Positions 1-7,961 of a stretch of DNA of 64,000 nucleotides are shown here, one piece after another. The first letter of the stretch is position 1. Every line of letters begins with the position of its first letter. The notes under the pieces were generated by a model, which made no database searches, had not been told where the DNA came from, and saw nothing but the letters and a program-made list of their open reading frames with translations. Position numbers and translations under genes: made by a program. Origin of the DNA: Streptomyces sp. NBC_00683 (GTDB lineage Bacteria; Actinomycetota; Actinomycetes; Streptomycetales; Streptomycetaceae); assembly GCF_036226745.1 (NCBI RefSeq), contig NZ_CP109013.1, forward strand, positions 4,898,001 to 4,962,000. The letters are read 5' to 3'.

Positions 1-917
1 TACGCCTCCTGCGGCGCCGCGAACCACGGGCTGTCGTGCGAGCCGGGGCCCTCCGCCGGCCACTCGCCCTGCTCATCGGGCTGCTGCTCCTGAAGCTGGT
101 CCTGGAGCTGCTGCGGGTGCTGCTGCCGGTGCGCGGCGGGCTGCTGCTCCGGCCCCTGCGGGGCGTAGGGGAGCTGGGGCTGCTGCCCCGCCTCGACGGC
201 TGCGGCGGGGGCCGGCGGCAGGAGGGCCGGTTCGATGCCCGCGGCGGCGAGGCCGGCCGGAGCGGTCTCGGCGAGCGGAACACCGTACTTCGCCAGACGC
301 AGCGGCATCATCGACTCGATGGGCGCCTTGCGGCGCCAGTTGCGGCCGAACCGGGCCTGCAGACGGGCCTGGTAGATCAGCCGGTCCTGTTCGAGCTTGA
401 TGACCTGCTCGTAACTGCGCAGCTCCCACAGCTTCATCCGGCGCCACAGCTTGAACGTGGGTACGGGGGAGAGCAGCCAGCGGGTGAGGCGCACGCCCTC
501 CATGTGCTTGTCGGCCGTGATGTCCGCGATCCGGCCGACGGCGTGCCGGGCGGCCTCGACGGAGACGACGAACAGGATCGGGATCACCGCGTGCATCCCG
601 GTGCCCAGCGGGTCGGGCCACGCGGCGGCACCGTTGAAGGCGATGGTCGCCGCCGTCAGCAGCCACGCGGTCTGGCGCAGCAGCGGGAACGGGATGCGCA
701 TCCAGGTCAGCAGCAGGTCCAGTGCCAGCAGGACGCAGATGCCCGCGTCGATGCCGATCGGGAAGACGATCGAGAACTGGCCGAAGCCCTTCTCCTCCGC
801 GAGCTCGCGCACCGCGGCGTAGGAGCCTGCGAACCCGATCGCGGCAATGAGTACAGCACCGGCGACGACAACCCCGATGAGTACGCGGTGCGTGCGTGTC
901 AGCTGCATTGCGGCCAC
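1..917 (-). CDS. DUF2637 membrane protein, 3' end cut by the window edge
   Basis: The minus-strand frame is open from a GTG at 917 to base 1; about 305 residues are visible and the stop is probably just outside. The GTG start is chosen because GGGAGGGG lies 7 nt upstream; an ATG three codons in (908) has no site of its own. Four hydrophobic segments are visible (roughly residues 12-34, 47-71, 81-101 and 108-128). A basic and then Gln/Pro/Ala-rich tail follows from about residue 210. This matches the DUF2637 (SpdB-like) family of Streptomyces, found on chromosomes and conjugative plasmids. The exact role is unknown; a membrane-anchored regulatory or transfer-related function is only inferred. 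No other plasmid-like gene is nearby. Confidence 0.75.
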   Translation of the reverse strand, partial: MAAMQLTRTHRVLIGVVVAGAVLIAAIGFAGSYAAVRELAEEKGFGQFSIVFPIGIDAGICVLLALDLLLTWMRIPFPLLRQTAWLLTAATIAFNGAAAWPDPLGTGMHAVIPILFVVSVEAARHAVGRIADITADKHMEGVRLTRWLLSPVPTFKLWRRMKLWELRSYEQVIKLEQDRLIYQARLQARFGRNWRRKAPIESMMPLRLAKYGVPLAETAPAGLAAAGIEPALLPPAPAAAVEAGQQPQLPYAPQGPEQQPAAHRQQHPQQLQDQLQEQQPDEQGEWPAEGPGSHDSPWFAAPQEA

Positions 918-1017
918 CCGCGTTCCCCTCCCGACTTCGAATGGACCGGCCCTGCTTCGGCATCCGGCGCGGCCACAGCCTGGCACATGCGTGCGAGTGA
1001 TGTTGCGCGGGGAGGGG

Positions 1018-1052
1018 GCGAAGCCCGGTCCTCGGTGAGGACCGGGCTTCGC
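1018..1052. terminator. Perfect 16-bp hairpin, probable terminator
   Basis: Arms 1018-1033 and 1037-1052 are exactly complementary around a 3-nt loop. The hairpin lies between the DUF3558 gene stop (1129, minus strand) and the DUF2637 start (917), so it most likely ends the lipoprotein transcript. There is no strong T-tract, which is usual for Streptomyces terminators. Confidence 0.7.
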
Positions 1053-1128
1053 AAAGACGCCTCTGCGCAGGTGTGTTCGTGTCCGGGCCGGGCTTGGGTC
1101 ACGAGGTGGTGTCGGCCGACCCGGAGGA

Positions 1129-1950
1129 CTACCGGGAGGTCTTGGCCGAGGTCTTGGCGGACGGCTTGGCCGAGGCCTTGGCAGCCGGCTTGGTCGAGGC
1201 CTTGGCGGACGGCTTGGCCGAGGGCTTCGCCGTCGCGGCGGCCTCGCCCTTGTCCGCGGCGACCGCTGCGACCGCTTCCTTGGCCGCCGTCTGGGCGTCC
1301 TTCAGGATGTCGGCGGCGGAGGGTGCCTTGGCGCCCGCGTAGCCCGCGCCGTTGTAGGTGAGGGTGACGACGACGTTGCCCGTACGGGCCACGATCGTCG
1401 CGTACTTGAAGTCCTCACTCGTCTTGGTGAGGTCATAGGTGACGGCGGTCGCTTGCTCGCCGATACCGGCGGCGGGCGCGGCCGAGACCTTCTGGGCGCC
1501 CTCGGTCGCCTGCGCCTTGGCGATCTGCTTCGTGTAGTCGTCCGTCGCCCGCTTGGCACCGCTGCCGAGAGCGTCGTCCGACTCGAAGCGGGTGAAGCCG
1601 ACGTCGAGCCAGCGGTACTGGGAACCCTTGACGCCGTTGTCGTCCAGACCGTTCCAGGAGCAGCTGCCGCGGGTCGCGGTGTCGCTGGACCGGCCCGGTG
1701 TGCCGCCCTTGTTCTTCGTCTTCGGAACCAGGTTCTCGATCGTCTTCTTGCCGATCGACGCACAGGCGTCGGGCAGTGCGGCGAACTTCGCGGGCTCGAC
1801 GCTCGGCTGCGACTTCTTCGCACCCGGGGAGGTGGAGGAGCCCGAGCCCTTCGTGTCGTCGGAGTCCGACGAGCAGCCGGCGACGACGAGCATCACCGGA
1901 ACAGCGGCGCAGACGAGTATGCGGGACAGTCGCGGGGCGGATCGGTGCAT
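1129..1950 (-). CDS. DUF3558 family lipoprotein
   Basis: The 273-residue protein begins with a basic N-terminus, a hydrophobic stretch and a lipobox ending in VVAGC, so it should be an exported, lipid-anchored protein on the outer face of the membrane. A Ser/Gly/Asp linker follows, then a globular domain with two conserved Cys (in DACAS and GSCSW), typical of actinobacterial DUF3558. The last about 35 residues are a low-complexity Ala/Lys/Pro/Ser tail (AKPSAKPSAKAS type), which may run through or bind the cell wall. Function is unknown. A second DUF3558 gene lies directly upstream on the same strand, so the two look like an old tandem duplication. A large perfect inverted repeat lies upstream of this start. 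Confidence 0.85.
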   Translation of the reverse strand: MHRSAPRLSRILVCAAVPVMLVVAGCSSDSDDTKGSGSSTSPGAKKSQPSVEPAKFAALPDACASIGKKTIENLVPKTKNKGGTPGRSSDTATRGSCSWNGLDDNGVKGSQYRWLDVGFTRFESDDALGSGAKRATDDYTKQIAKAQATEGAQKVSAAPAAGIGEQATAVTYDLTKTSEDFKYATIVARTGNVVVTLTYNGAGYAGAKAPSAADILKDAQTAAKEAVAAVAADKGEAAATAKPSAKPSAKASTKPAAKASAKPSAKTSAKTSR

Positions 1951-2025
1951 GGTTCCTTCACTCGGACGGCACGGCGGTCTCGGTCGTGCGGATGGTCGGG
2001 CGGGCAGGTGCGGCGGCCTGGCCGG

Positions 2026-2055
2026 CCGTCGTACCGAAGGGCCACGGTACGACGG
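2026..2055. repeat. Perfect 10-bp inverted repeat upstream of a DUF3558 gene
   Basis: Arms CCGTCGTACC (2026-2035) and GGTACGACGG (2046-2055) are exact reverse complements with a 10-nt spacer. They lie 76-105 bp upstream of the lipoprotein start at 1950 (minus strand). The centre-to-centre distance of 20 bp, two helical turns, suits a dimeric repressor; a leader hairpin is the alternative. Confidence 0.55.
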
Positions 2056-2103
2056 ACGGCGGCCGGATGCCGCCTCGGTCGCATGCCCCGGGGAAGCACG
2101 GTA

Positions 2104-2120
2104 CGGCCCCGGCGGGGCCG
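2104..2120. terminator. Short GC hairpin after the second DUF3558 gene
   Basis: Arms CGGCCCC (2104-2110) and GGGGCCG (2114-2120) pair around a 3-nt loop just after the minus-strand stop at 2132. This is plausible as a weak intrinsic terminator; there is no T-tract. Confidence 0.4.
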
Positions 2121-2131
2121 CCGGACCCGGG

Positions 2132-2950
2132 CTACTCGCTGAGGGTCTCGGCCAGCTTCCGGGCCAGGGCCTGGGCCTTCTCCTGGAGTTCCTTGCTGTC
2201 GGGAACCTCGGTGACGAGGGCGGACTGCTCGGTGTACTCGATGGTCACTATGACGTTCGATGTGCGGAATACCACGCTCACGGTGCGGTGCTGTGCGGTG
2301 GAACCTGCCCTGGTGAGCGCATCGTCCAGAAATGCGGCGTCGGCGAGGCCGTCGAGCAGGCGTGGCCGCAGGTCCTCGTCGGAGCCGGTGGAGGGGGCGG
2401 ACGGGGTCGGAGGCGTGCCGGAGGCCGACCCGCCGGGGGAACCGGAGGGGGAGCCGCTGGGCGTTCCGCCGGGCGAACCCGTGGGCGTCCCGGACACGGT
2501 GCTGCTCGGCCCGCCCGACAGCCCGGCGGCGCTCTCCTTCTTCGTGTACACGTCCTGGGCCCGGGTGTCGTCGCTCACCGCGGGGTCGTACGACACGACG
2601 CGCTCGAAGTCGATGGACAGATTCCGGGACGCGTCCGGGGCGTCCGACTTCCAGCGGCAGCCGACCTTGCGGTCGGTGTCGAAGGTGACGGAGGCCGTGC
2701 CCTCGTACACCTTGTCCTGCTGCTCCTCCGGCAGATCGGCGGCGCCCGGCAGCAGGTCCTTGAGGGTGGAACGCGGCACCGCGCTGCAGGATTCGGGCAG
2801 AGTCCGGTACTTGCCCGGGGGCGCGGCCGAGACCGTCGGGCTGCCGGGCTTGCTGTCGGCGGCGGGGTCGTCGGCGCCGGAGCCGGCGCTGCAGCCGGCG
2901 ACGAGCGCTGCGAGAAGCGCGACGCCGGGTACGTACGCCATGTGTCGCAC
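2132..2950 (-). CDS. DUF3558 family lipoprotein (second copy)
   Basis: I chose the GTG at 2950 (272 residues) because AAGGGAG lies 9 nt upstream and because it supplies the basic residues of the signal peptide; the ATG at 2941 would remove them. The signal peptide ends in a lipobox LVAGC at Cys20. The globular domain keeps a conserved Cys pair (in ESCSA and GCRWK) as in its downstream neighbour. In the middle there is a Gly/Ser/Pro/Thr-rich insert of about 45 residues (around residues 155-200) made of GSPSG-like units; in the neighbouring copy the low-complexity segment sits at the C-terminus instead. Predicted envelope protein of unknown role. Confidence 0.82.
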   Translation of the reverse strand: MRHMAYVPGVALLAALVAGCSAGSGADDPAADSKPGSPTVSAAPPGKYRTLPESCSAVPRSTLKDLLPGAADLPEEQQDKVYEGTASVTFDTDRKVGCRWKSDAPDASRNLSIDFERVVSYDPAVSDDTRAQDVYTKKESAAGLSGGPSSTVSGTPTGSPGGTPSGSPSGSPGGSASGTPPTPSAPSTGSDEDLRPRLLDGLADAAFLDDALTRAGSTAQHRTVSVVFRTSNVIVTIEYTEQSALVTEVPDSKELQEKAQALARKLAETLSE

Positions 2951-3005
2951 GGTCCCAGGCTCCCTTCGGTACGAAAACAGGTTGCCGCTCGATGGCGGCC
3001 GATGG

Positions 3006-3016
3006 ACACAATGTGT
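3006..3016. promoter_or_regulatory. Small dyad in the divergent region before rtcB
   Basis: ACACA and TGTGT pair around a single A at 3006-3016. It lies in the 163-bp region between the divergent DUF3558 and rtcB genes, about 100 bp before rtcB. It could be an operator half-site pair, but an 11-bp dyad is weak evidence. Confidence 0.25.
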
Positions 3017-3113
3017 ATCGCACGCGCCGCTGTGAATGCCGGTCGGCCGACCTGTTTGCCGACCTCGGCACCGGTTTTGCGCTTTGAATCTTTTTCGGGG
3101 GAGTTGAGGGGTT

Positions 3114-4307
3114 ATGTCGTATGTAGAGGTGCCGGGTGCGAAGGTTCCCATCCGTATGTGGGCCGACCCGGCTTCGGTCGAGGACGTCGCGATGCAGCAG
3201 CTGCGGAACGTGGCCACGCTGCCGTGGATCAAGGGTCTGGCCGTCATGCCGGACGTCCACTTCGGCAAGGGCGCGACCGTCGGCTCGGTGATCGCGATGC
3301 ACGGAGCGGTCTGCCCGGCCGCGGTGGGTGTGGACATCGGCTGCGGAATGTCCGCGGTGAAGACCTCGCTCACGGCCAACGACCTGCCGGGGGACCTGTC
3401 GCGGCTCCGGTCGAAGATCGAGCAGGCGATCCCGGTGGGCCGCGGAATGCACGACAGCATCGTGGACCCGGGAAGGCTGCACGGATTCCCGACGGCGGGC
3501 TGGGACGACTTCTGGTCGCGGTTCAACGGGATCGCCGATGCGGTCAAATTCCGGCAGGAGCGCGCCACAAAGCAGATGGGAACGCTCGGAAGCGGAAACC
3601 ACTTCATCGAGTTCTGCCTCGATGAGGAGGGATCGGTATGGCTGATGCTGCACTCCGGATCTCGGAACATCGGCAAGGAGCTCGCCGACTTCCACATCGG
3701 GCAGGCGCAGAAGCTTCCGCACAACCAGGGCATCATCGACCGTGACCTGGCAGTTTTCATCGCGGACACCCCGCAGATGGCGGCGTACCGCAACGACCTG
3801 TTCTGGGCGCAGGAGTACGCGAAGTTCAACCGCGCGATCATGATGGGGCTCTTCCAGGACGTGGTCCGGAAGGAATTCAGGAAGGCGAAGGTCACCTTCG
3901 AGCCGGTCATTTCCTGTCACCACAACTATGTGGCGGAGGAGCGGTACGAGGGCATGGACCTGCTGGTCACGCGGAAGGGCGCGATCCGTGCCGGCTCGGG
4001 TGACTTCGGGATCATCCCGGGTTCCATGGGCACCGGTTCGTACATCGTGAAGGGGCTGGGGAACGCGAAGTCGTTCAACTCCGCCTCGCACGGCGCCGGG
4101 CGGCGGATGAGCAGGAACGCCGCGAAGCGCCGCTTCTCGACGAAGGACCTGGAGGACCAGACGCGGGGCGTGGAGTGCCGGAAGGACTCCGGCGTCGTGG
4201 ACGAGATCCCGGCTGCTTACAAGCCGATCGAGCAGGTCATCGAGCAGCAGCGCGACCTCGTCGAGGTCGTCGCGAAGCTGAAGCAGGTCGTGTGCGTGAA
4301 GGGCTGA
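3114..4307 (+). CDS. rtcB: RtcB family RNA-splicing ligase
   Basis: The 397-residue protein carries the RtcB fold and metal-site motifs in order: DVHFGKGATVG (from residue 47), GVDIGCGM (72-79, the metal-binding Cys77), GSGNHFIEF, HSGSRNIG, SCHHNYV, the GSGDFGIIPGSMGTGSY glycine-rich block, and SHGAGR with the His that is guanylylated in this family. RtcB joins 2',3'-cyclic phosphate or 3'-phosphate ends to 5'-OH ends of RNA using GTP and Mn2+. It is shorter than the roughly 480-residue archaeal type, as usual for this bacterial subgroup. GAGTTGAGGGG lies just before the ATG. No archease or RtcA gene is nearby, so an RNA repair rather than tRNA-splicing role is likely. Confidence 0.93.
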   Translation: MSYVEVPGAKVPIRMWADPASVEDVAMQQLRNVATLPWIKGLAVMPDVHFGKGATVGSVIAMHGAVCPAAVGVDIGCGMSAVKTSLTANDLPGDLSRLRSKIEQAIPVGRGMHDSIVDPGRLHGFPTAGWDDFWSRFNGIADAVKFRQERATKQMGTLGSGNHFIEFCLDEEGSVWLMLHSGSRNIGKELADFHIGQAQKLPHNQGIIDRDLAVFIADTPQMAAYRNDLFWAQEYAKFNRAIMMGLFQDVVRKEFRKAKVTFEPVISCHHNYVAEERYEGMDLLVTRKGAIRAGSGDFGIIPGSMGTGSYIVKGLGNAKSFNSASHGAGRRMSRNAAKRRFSTKDLEDQTRGVECRKDSGVVDEIPAAYKPIEQVIEQQRDLVEVVAKLKQVVCVKG

Positions 4308-4338
4308 GCCCGGATCCCCGAACGCAGAACCGAGCCCG

Positions 4339-4382
4339 ACCGAGCCCCCCGGACCGCCGCTGTGCGGTCCGGGGGGCTCGGT
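4339..4382. terminator. Bidirectional terminator between rtcB and the SDR gene
   Basis: A perfect 19-bp stem (4339-4357 with 4364-4382) surrounds a 6-nt loop between two converging genes (stops at 4307 and 4434). It should end both transcripts. Confidence 0.85.
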
Positions 4383-4433
4383 CGTGCGGGCGCGCTGCTC
4401 GCCCCGGCACCGGCCTGCTGCCGCTCGCCGGCC

Positions 4434-5192
4434 TCAGAGTGTGCGGTGGACCTTGGAGTTGGAGGCCTGGGCGCGGGGGCGTACCACCAGCAGATCGATG
4501 TTGACGTGGCTGGGGCGGGTGATGGCCCAGGTGATCGTGTCGGCCACGTCGTCGGCGGTGAGCGGGGCGTCGACGCCTGCGTAGACCTTGGCCGCCTTCT
4601 CCGTGTCGCCGCGGAAGCGGGTGGTGGCGAACTCCTCGGTCTTGACCATGCCGGGCGCGACCTCGATGACGCGGACCGGGGTGCCGACGATCTCCAGGCG
4701 AAGGGTCTCGGCCAGGACGTGCTCGCCGTGCTTGGCCGCGACGTAGCCGGCGCCGCCCTCGTACGAGGAGAGCGCGGCCGTGGAGGAGAGGATCACGACC
4801 GTGCCGTCGCCGCTCGCGGTCAGGGCGGGGAGCAGGGACTGGGTGACGTTCAGGGTGCCGATGACATTCGTCTCGTACATCTGGCGCCAGTCGTCGGGGT
4901 CGCCGGTCGCGACGGGGTCGGCGCCGAGGGCACCGCCCGCGTTGTTGACGAGGACGGCGAGGGAGCGGAACGCGGTGGCGAACTCGTCGACCGCGGCGCG
5001 GTCGGTGACGTCCAGGGCGTAGGCCGTTGCCTGGTGGCCCGCCTCGGTCAGCTCGGCGGCGAGCGCCTCTATGCGGTCCTTGCGGCGGGCGGTGAGCACG
5101 ACGCGGTATCCGGCGGCGGCCAGCTGCCGGGCGGTCGCGGCGCCGATGCCGCTGCTCGCGCCGGTGATGACGGCGATGGGGGTGGCGGCCAT
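4434..5192 (-). CDS. Short-chain dehydrogenase/reductase (SDR)
   Basis: The 252-residue protein is a classical SDR. It has the NAD(P)-binding motif TGASSGIG at residues 10-17, NNAGG, and a catalytic Ser (ILSSTAAL) followed by YVAAK. The Arg pair after beta-2 (TARRKDR) suggests NADP preference. The length is normal for the family. GAGGAG sits 6 nt before the ATG at 5192. The substrate cannot be told from sequence; the closest general type is YdfG/serine-dehydrogenase-like oxidoreductases. The YnfA-like gene 62 bp upstream on the same strand may be co-transcribed. Confidence 0.88.
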   Translation of the reverse strand: MAATPIAVITGASSGIGAATARQLAAAGYRVVLTARRKDRIEALAAELTEAGHQATAYALDVTDRAAVDEFATAFRSLAVLVNNAGGALGADPVATGDPDDWRQMYETNVIGTLNVTQSLLPALTASGDGTVVILSSTAALSSYEGGAGYVAAKHGEHVLAETLRLEIVGTPVRVIEVAPGMVKTEEFATTRFRGDTEKAAKVYAGVDAPLTADDVADTITWAITRPSHVNIDLLVVRPRAQASNSKVHRTL

Positions 5193-5254
5193 GGCGAACT
5201 CCTCGGACAGTTGATCGGTACGGCCAAGGATAGGCAGTCGGCCTGAGCGCGGAT

Positions 5255-5590
5255 TCAGTGGTTGCGGGGTGCGTACATGATCAACGCCATGCCGGCCAGG
5301 CAGACCAGCGCGCCGATCACGTCCCAGCGGTCGGGGCGGTAGCCGTCGGCGACCATGCCCCAGGCGATCGAACCGGCGACGAACACCCCTCCGTACGCGG
5401 CGAGGATGCGGCCGAACTCCCCGTCCGGCTGGAGCGTCGCCACGAAACCGTAGGCGCCGAGGGCGATGACGCCCGCGCCGATCCAGATCCAGCCGCGGTG
5501 CTCGCGCACGCCCTGCCATACGAGCCAGGCGCCACCGATCTCGAAGAGCGCGGCAACGGCGAAGAGTGCGACGGAACGGGCGACCAGCAT
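5255..5590 (-). CDS. YnfA/UPF0060 family small membrane protein
   Basis: The protein has 111 residues in four hydrophobic helices (about 4-26, 32-51, 61-80 and 90-106), matching YnfA-family integral membrane proteins (about 108 residues). The family motifs are visible: [10 protein letters not shown] near the start, [11 protein letters not shown] in the middle and [11 protein letters not shown] in helix 3. The fold resembles small multidrug resistance transporters, but the cargo is not established. It is upstream of and co-directional with the SDR gene. Confidence 0.85.
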   Translation of the reverse strand: MLVARSVALFAVAALFEIGGAWLVWQGVREHRGWIWIGAGVIALGAYGFVATLQPDGEFGRILAAYGGVFVAGSIAWGMVADGYRPDRWDVIGALVCLAGMALIMYAPRNH

Positions 5591-5696
5591 GGGAGCAGCG
5601 TTTCATGGCAGTCGGCAGGCCGGCGCAGTGCGGGACGGGACCTGGCCGCAGCGGGCCGCGGTGAGGTGCCGGGTGCCGTGTTCCGTTCCCCAGCGG

Positions 5697-7163
5697 TCAC
5701 CGGGCTATGGCATGACGCAGTGTTTCGGGGTCGGGGTGCTCGCCGGCCCAGGCGATGTATCCGTCGGGGCGGACGAGCAGCGTGGTGGTGCGGTCTCCCG
5801 TCCAGTGCGCGTGGACGAGTGGGGCCGGGGTCTTCGGGGTGGGGGCGTCCGGGGGTGTGACCAGGGTGAAGGCGCCGTCGCCCAGGAGGTCGTGGAGCCG
5901 GCCTTCGCGGAGCTGCAGGTCCGGGGCGCGGGTGCCCGTGAGGCGGTGGCTGCCCCGGGGCGCGGGGTAGGAGATTCCGATGCCGGTGATCATCCCGATC
6001 GCCTTGTCCGAGGCCGGCCGTACGACGGACAGCAGGCGGGTGACGGCGGTGCGTACGGCCCGTTGCAGCGGGGTCCTGGCCATGGCGAGGCGGATGATCG
6101 CGCCGCTGGCGCGGAGGACCTTCGCGCCGACCGGGTGCCGTTCGGCGTGGTAGCTGTCGAGCAGTGCTTCGGGGTCGGCCGAGTGCCCGTGGAGGACGGC
6201 GGCGAGCTTCCAGGAGAGGTTCGCGGCGTCCTGGAGCCCGGTGTTCATGCCCTGGCCGCCCGCCGGGGAGTGGACGTGGGCGGCGTCGCCGGCCAGGAAG
6301 ACCCGGCCGGTGCGGTAGGCGGGCACCTGGCGTTCGTCGCTGTGGAAGCGCGAGATCCAGCGGGGGTCGTGCATCCCGTAGTCGGTGCCGAACGCGAGGC
6401 GGGCGGTCTCGCGCAGTTCGTCGAGCTCCACGGGCTCGCTGTCGGAGGCCTGCCGGGTGCGGTTCCAGCCCATGACCCGGTACCAGCCGTCGCCGAACGG
6501 GGCGATGAAGGCGAAGGCGTCCCCCACGCCGTTGACGGTGAGGAGGCTCGGGGGTTCCTCCGCGAGGCGGACGTCGGCCAGGACGATGGACCTGATCACG
6601 GATTCGCCCGGGAAGGGCAGCCCGAGGGTGTGCCGGACGGCGCTGCGGACTCCGTCGGTGCCGACGAGGTAGGTCGCTTCGAGGGTGGAGCGGGTCCCGT
6701 CGGTGTCCTGTATCTCGGCGGTGACCGTGTCCCGGTCGGCGGACTGGCTCAGGCCCAGAAGCTCCGTCCCGTACCGGAAGGTCACGCCCGCTGTGCGTGC
6801 GCGGCGCTCCAGCAGGCGTTCCACCTCGTACTGCGGGGTGATGAGGAGGTACGGGAAACGGGTCCGCAGCCGCGACAGGTCGAGCGAGAGCCTGCCGAAG
6901 AGCCGCAACCGGGTGAGGAGGGTGCCGGTCGCGATCAGCTCGTCGGCGAGGCCGCGGGTGCCGAGCAGTTCGAGGGTGCGTGCGTGGACGGCGAAGGCGC
7001 GGGTCATGTTGCCCGTCTCCTGCGGGCGGCGCTCGACGAGGGTGACCGACAGCCCCTGGGCGGCGAGGTCGCCCGCCAGGAGCATGCCCGTGGGTCCAGC
7101 GCCCACGACGAGTACGTCGAGGGTGCCGGAGGTGCTGGATTCGGTGCTGGATGTGCCGGTCAT
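5697..7163 (-). CDS. FAD-dependent aromatic-ring monooxygenase (PheA/TfdB type)
   Basis: The 488-residue flavoprotein hydroxylase has GAGPTG at residues 21-26 (FAD ADP moiety), the ERR end of beta-2, and the LAGDAAHVHSPAGGQGMNTG block near residue 290 that closes the FAD site. The C-terminal thioredoxin-like region of about 100 residues is typical of phenol or polyketide hydroxylases. It should use NAD(P)H and O2 to hydroxylate an aromatic ring; the substrate is unknown. GGGAGG lies 5 nt before the ATG. The gene is divergent from a TetR regulator, and the shared 107-bp gap holds CAAC-N4-GTTG dyads, so substrate-induced derepression is likely. The pairing suggests xenobiotic or antibiotic inactivation, or tailoring. 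Confidence 0.9.
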   Translation of the reverse strand: MTGTSSTESSTSGTLDVLVVGAGPTGMLLAGDLAAQGLSVTLVERRPQETGNMTRAFAVHARTLELLGTRGLADELIATGTLLTRLRLFGRLSLDLSRLRTRFPYLLITPQYEVERLLERRARTAGVTFRYGTELLGLSQSADRDTVTAEIQDTDGTRSTLEATYLVGTDGVRSAVRHTLGLPFPGESVIRSIVLADVRLAEEPPSLLTVNGVGDAFAFIAPFGDGWYRVMGWNRTRQASDSEPVELDELRETARLAFGTDYGMHDPRWISRFHSDERQVPAYRTGRVFLAGDAAHVHSPAGGQGMNTGLQDAANLSWKLAAVLHGHSADPEALLDSYHAERHPVGAKVLRASGAIIRLAMARTPLQRAVRTAVTRLLSVVRPASDKAIGMITGIGISYPAPRGSHRLTGTRAPDLQLREGRLHDLLGDGAFTLVTPPDAPTPKTPAPLVHAHWTGDRTTTLLVRPDGYIAWAGEHPDPETLRHAIAR

Positions 7164-7200
7164 GACGGCCTCCCGATGCCACGTGCCAACGGTTGTGGGT

Positions 7201-7254
7201 CAACGCTTGTTGGCAAACATAGAACCTGCGGATATGGCATGTCAACATGTGTTG
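7201..7254. promoter_or_regulatory. Two CAAC-N4-GTTG dyads, likely TetR operators
   Basis: CAAC-gctt-GTTG (7201-7212) and CAAC-atgt-GTTG (7243-7254) lie 42 bp apart centre to centre (four helical turns) between the divergent monooxygenase and TetR genes. A third, tighter CAACGGTTG element lies at about 7187-7195. They overlap the places where both promoters must be. Confidence 0.65.
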
Positions 7255-7270
7255 GCCTACGATTGTTGGC

Positions 7271-7846
7271 ATGACAGCGCAAGCCCCCTCGTCCCCGCGC
7301 CGCTCGGACGCCACCAAGGCCGCGATCCTCGAAGCCGCACGCGAGCGTTTCGCCGCCGACGGGTACGAGCGCGCCACCATCCGCGCCATAGCCCGTGACG
7401 CGCGCATCGACCCGTCGATGGTGATGCGGTACTACGGTTCCAAGGAGGGGCTGTTCGCCGCGGCGTCCGAGATCGATCTGCGGATTCCCGGTCTGGGCGC
7501 CCTGCCGGGACAGCACATCGGCGCGGTCCTCGTCGAGCATTTCCTGGACCGCTGGGAGCAGGACGACGTGCTCACGGGCCTGCTCAGGGTGGGTGTCACC
7601 AATGAAGCGGGAGCCGAGCGGATGCGGGCCGTCTTCGCCGAACAGCTCGGGCCGGTGGCAGCCGGCGTCTGCCCCGACCCGGCCGATGCGCCGCGCCGTG
7701 CGGCGCTCGTCGCCTCGCAGATCCTGGGCATGGCGCTCGCCCGGTACGTCCTGCGCATCGGGCCCGCCGTGGCGATGTCCCGGCAGGAGATCATCGGCTG
7801 GCTCGCACCGACGGTCCAGCGCTATCTGACGGCCGAGCAGCCGTAG
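7271..7846 (+). CDS. TetR family transcriptional regulator
   Basis: The 191-residue protein starts at ATG 7271; eight further in-frame codons upstream would run into the operator region and are unlikely to be translated. An N-terminal TetR helix-turn-helix is clear (ILEAARERFAADGYERATIRAIARDARIDPSMVMRYYGSKEGLF). The C-terminal domain resembles the TetR_C_17-like group, with no recognisable ligand signature. It is predicted to repress itself and the divergent flavin monooxygenase through the CAAC-N4-GTTG sites. Confidence 0.88.
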   Translation: MTAQAPSSPRRSDATKAAILEAARERFAADGYERATIRAIARDARIDPSMVMRYYGSKEGLFAAASEIDLRIPGLGALPGQHIGAVLVEHFLDRWEQDDVLTGLLRVGVTNEAGAERMRAVFAEQLGPVAAGVCPDPADAPRRAALVASQILGMALARYVLRIGPAVAMSRQEIIGWLAPTVQRYLTAEQP

Positions 7847-7888
7847 GAGCCGCAGCTGTAGGAGCACGCAGCCGTAGAAGCGGGCAGG

Positions 7889-7910
7889 CGGCCGGCCCGG
7901 GAGCCGGCCG
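7889..7910. terminator. Hairpin between convergent TetR and Mut7-C genes
   Basis: CGGCCGGC (7889-7896) pairs with GCCGGCCG (7903-7910) around CCGGGA. It lies between the stops at 7846 and 7962, so it can serve both strands. Confidence 0.6.
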
Positions 7911-7961
7911 TAGGAGGCGGTGTGCGCAGGAACGGACAGCCCTGGTGTCCGGACGCGGCGG

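Noticed and set aside
1553..3625. A 690-codon plus-strand open frame
   Set aside because: It runs antisense to two DUF3558 genes and into rtcB in another frame; the composition is Gly/Arg/Val-rich and there are no motifs.
5317..7407. A 696-codon minus-strand open frame over the monooxygenase
   Set aside because: It is a different frame of a well-supported flavoprotein gene and is almost entirely Arg/Pro/His.
5697..7846. Monooxygenase plus TetR considered as part of a biosynthetic gene cluster
   Set aside because: There is no core PKS, NRPS or terpene gene within reach; neighbours are housekeeping-like.
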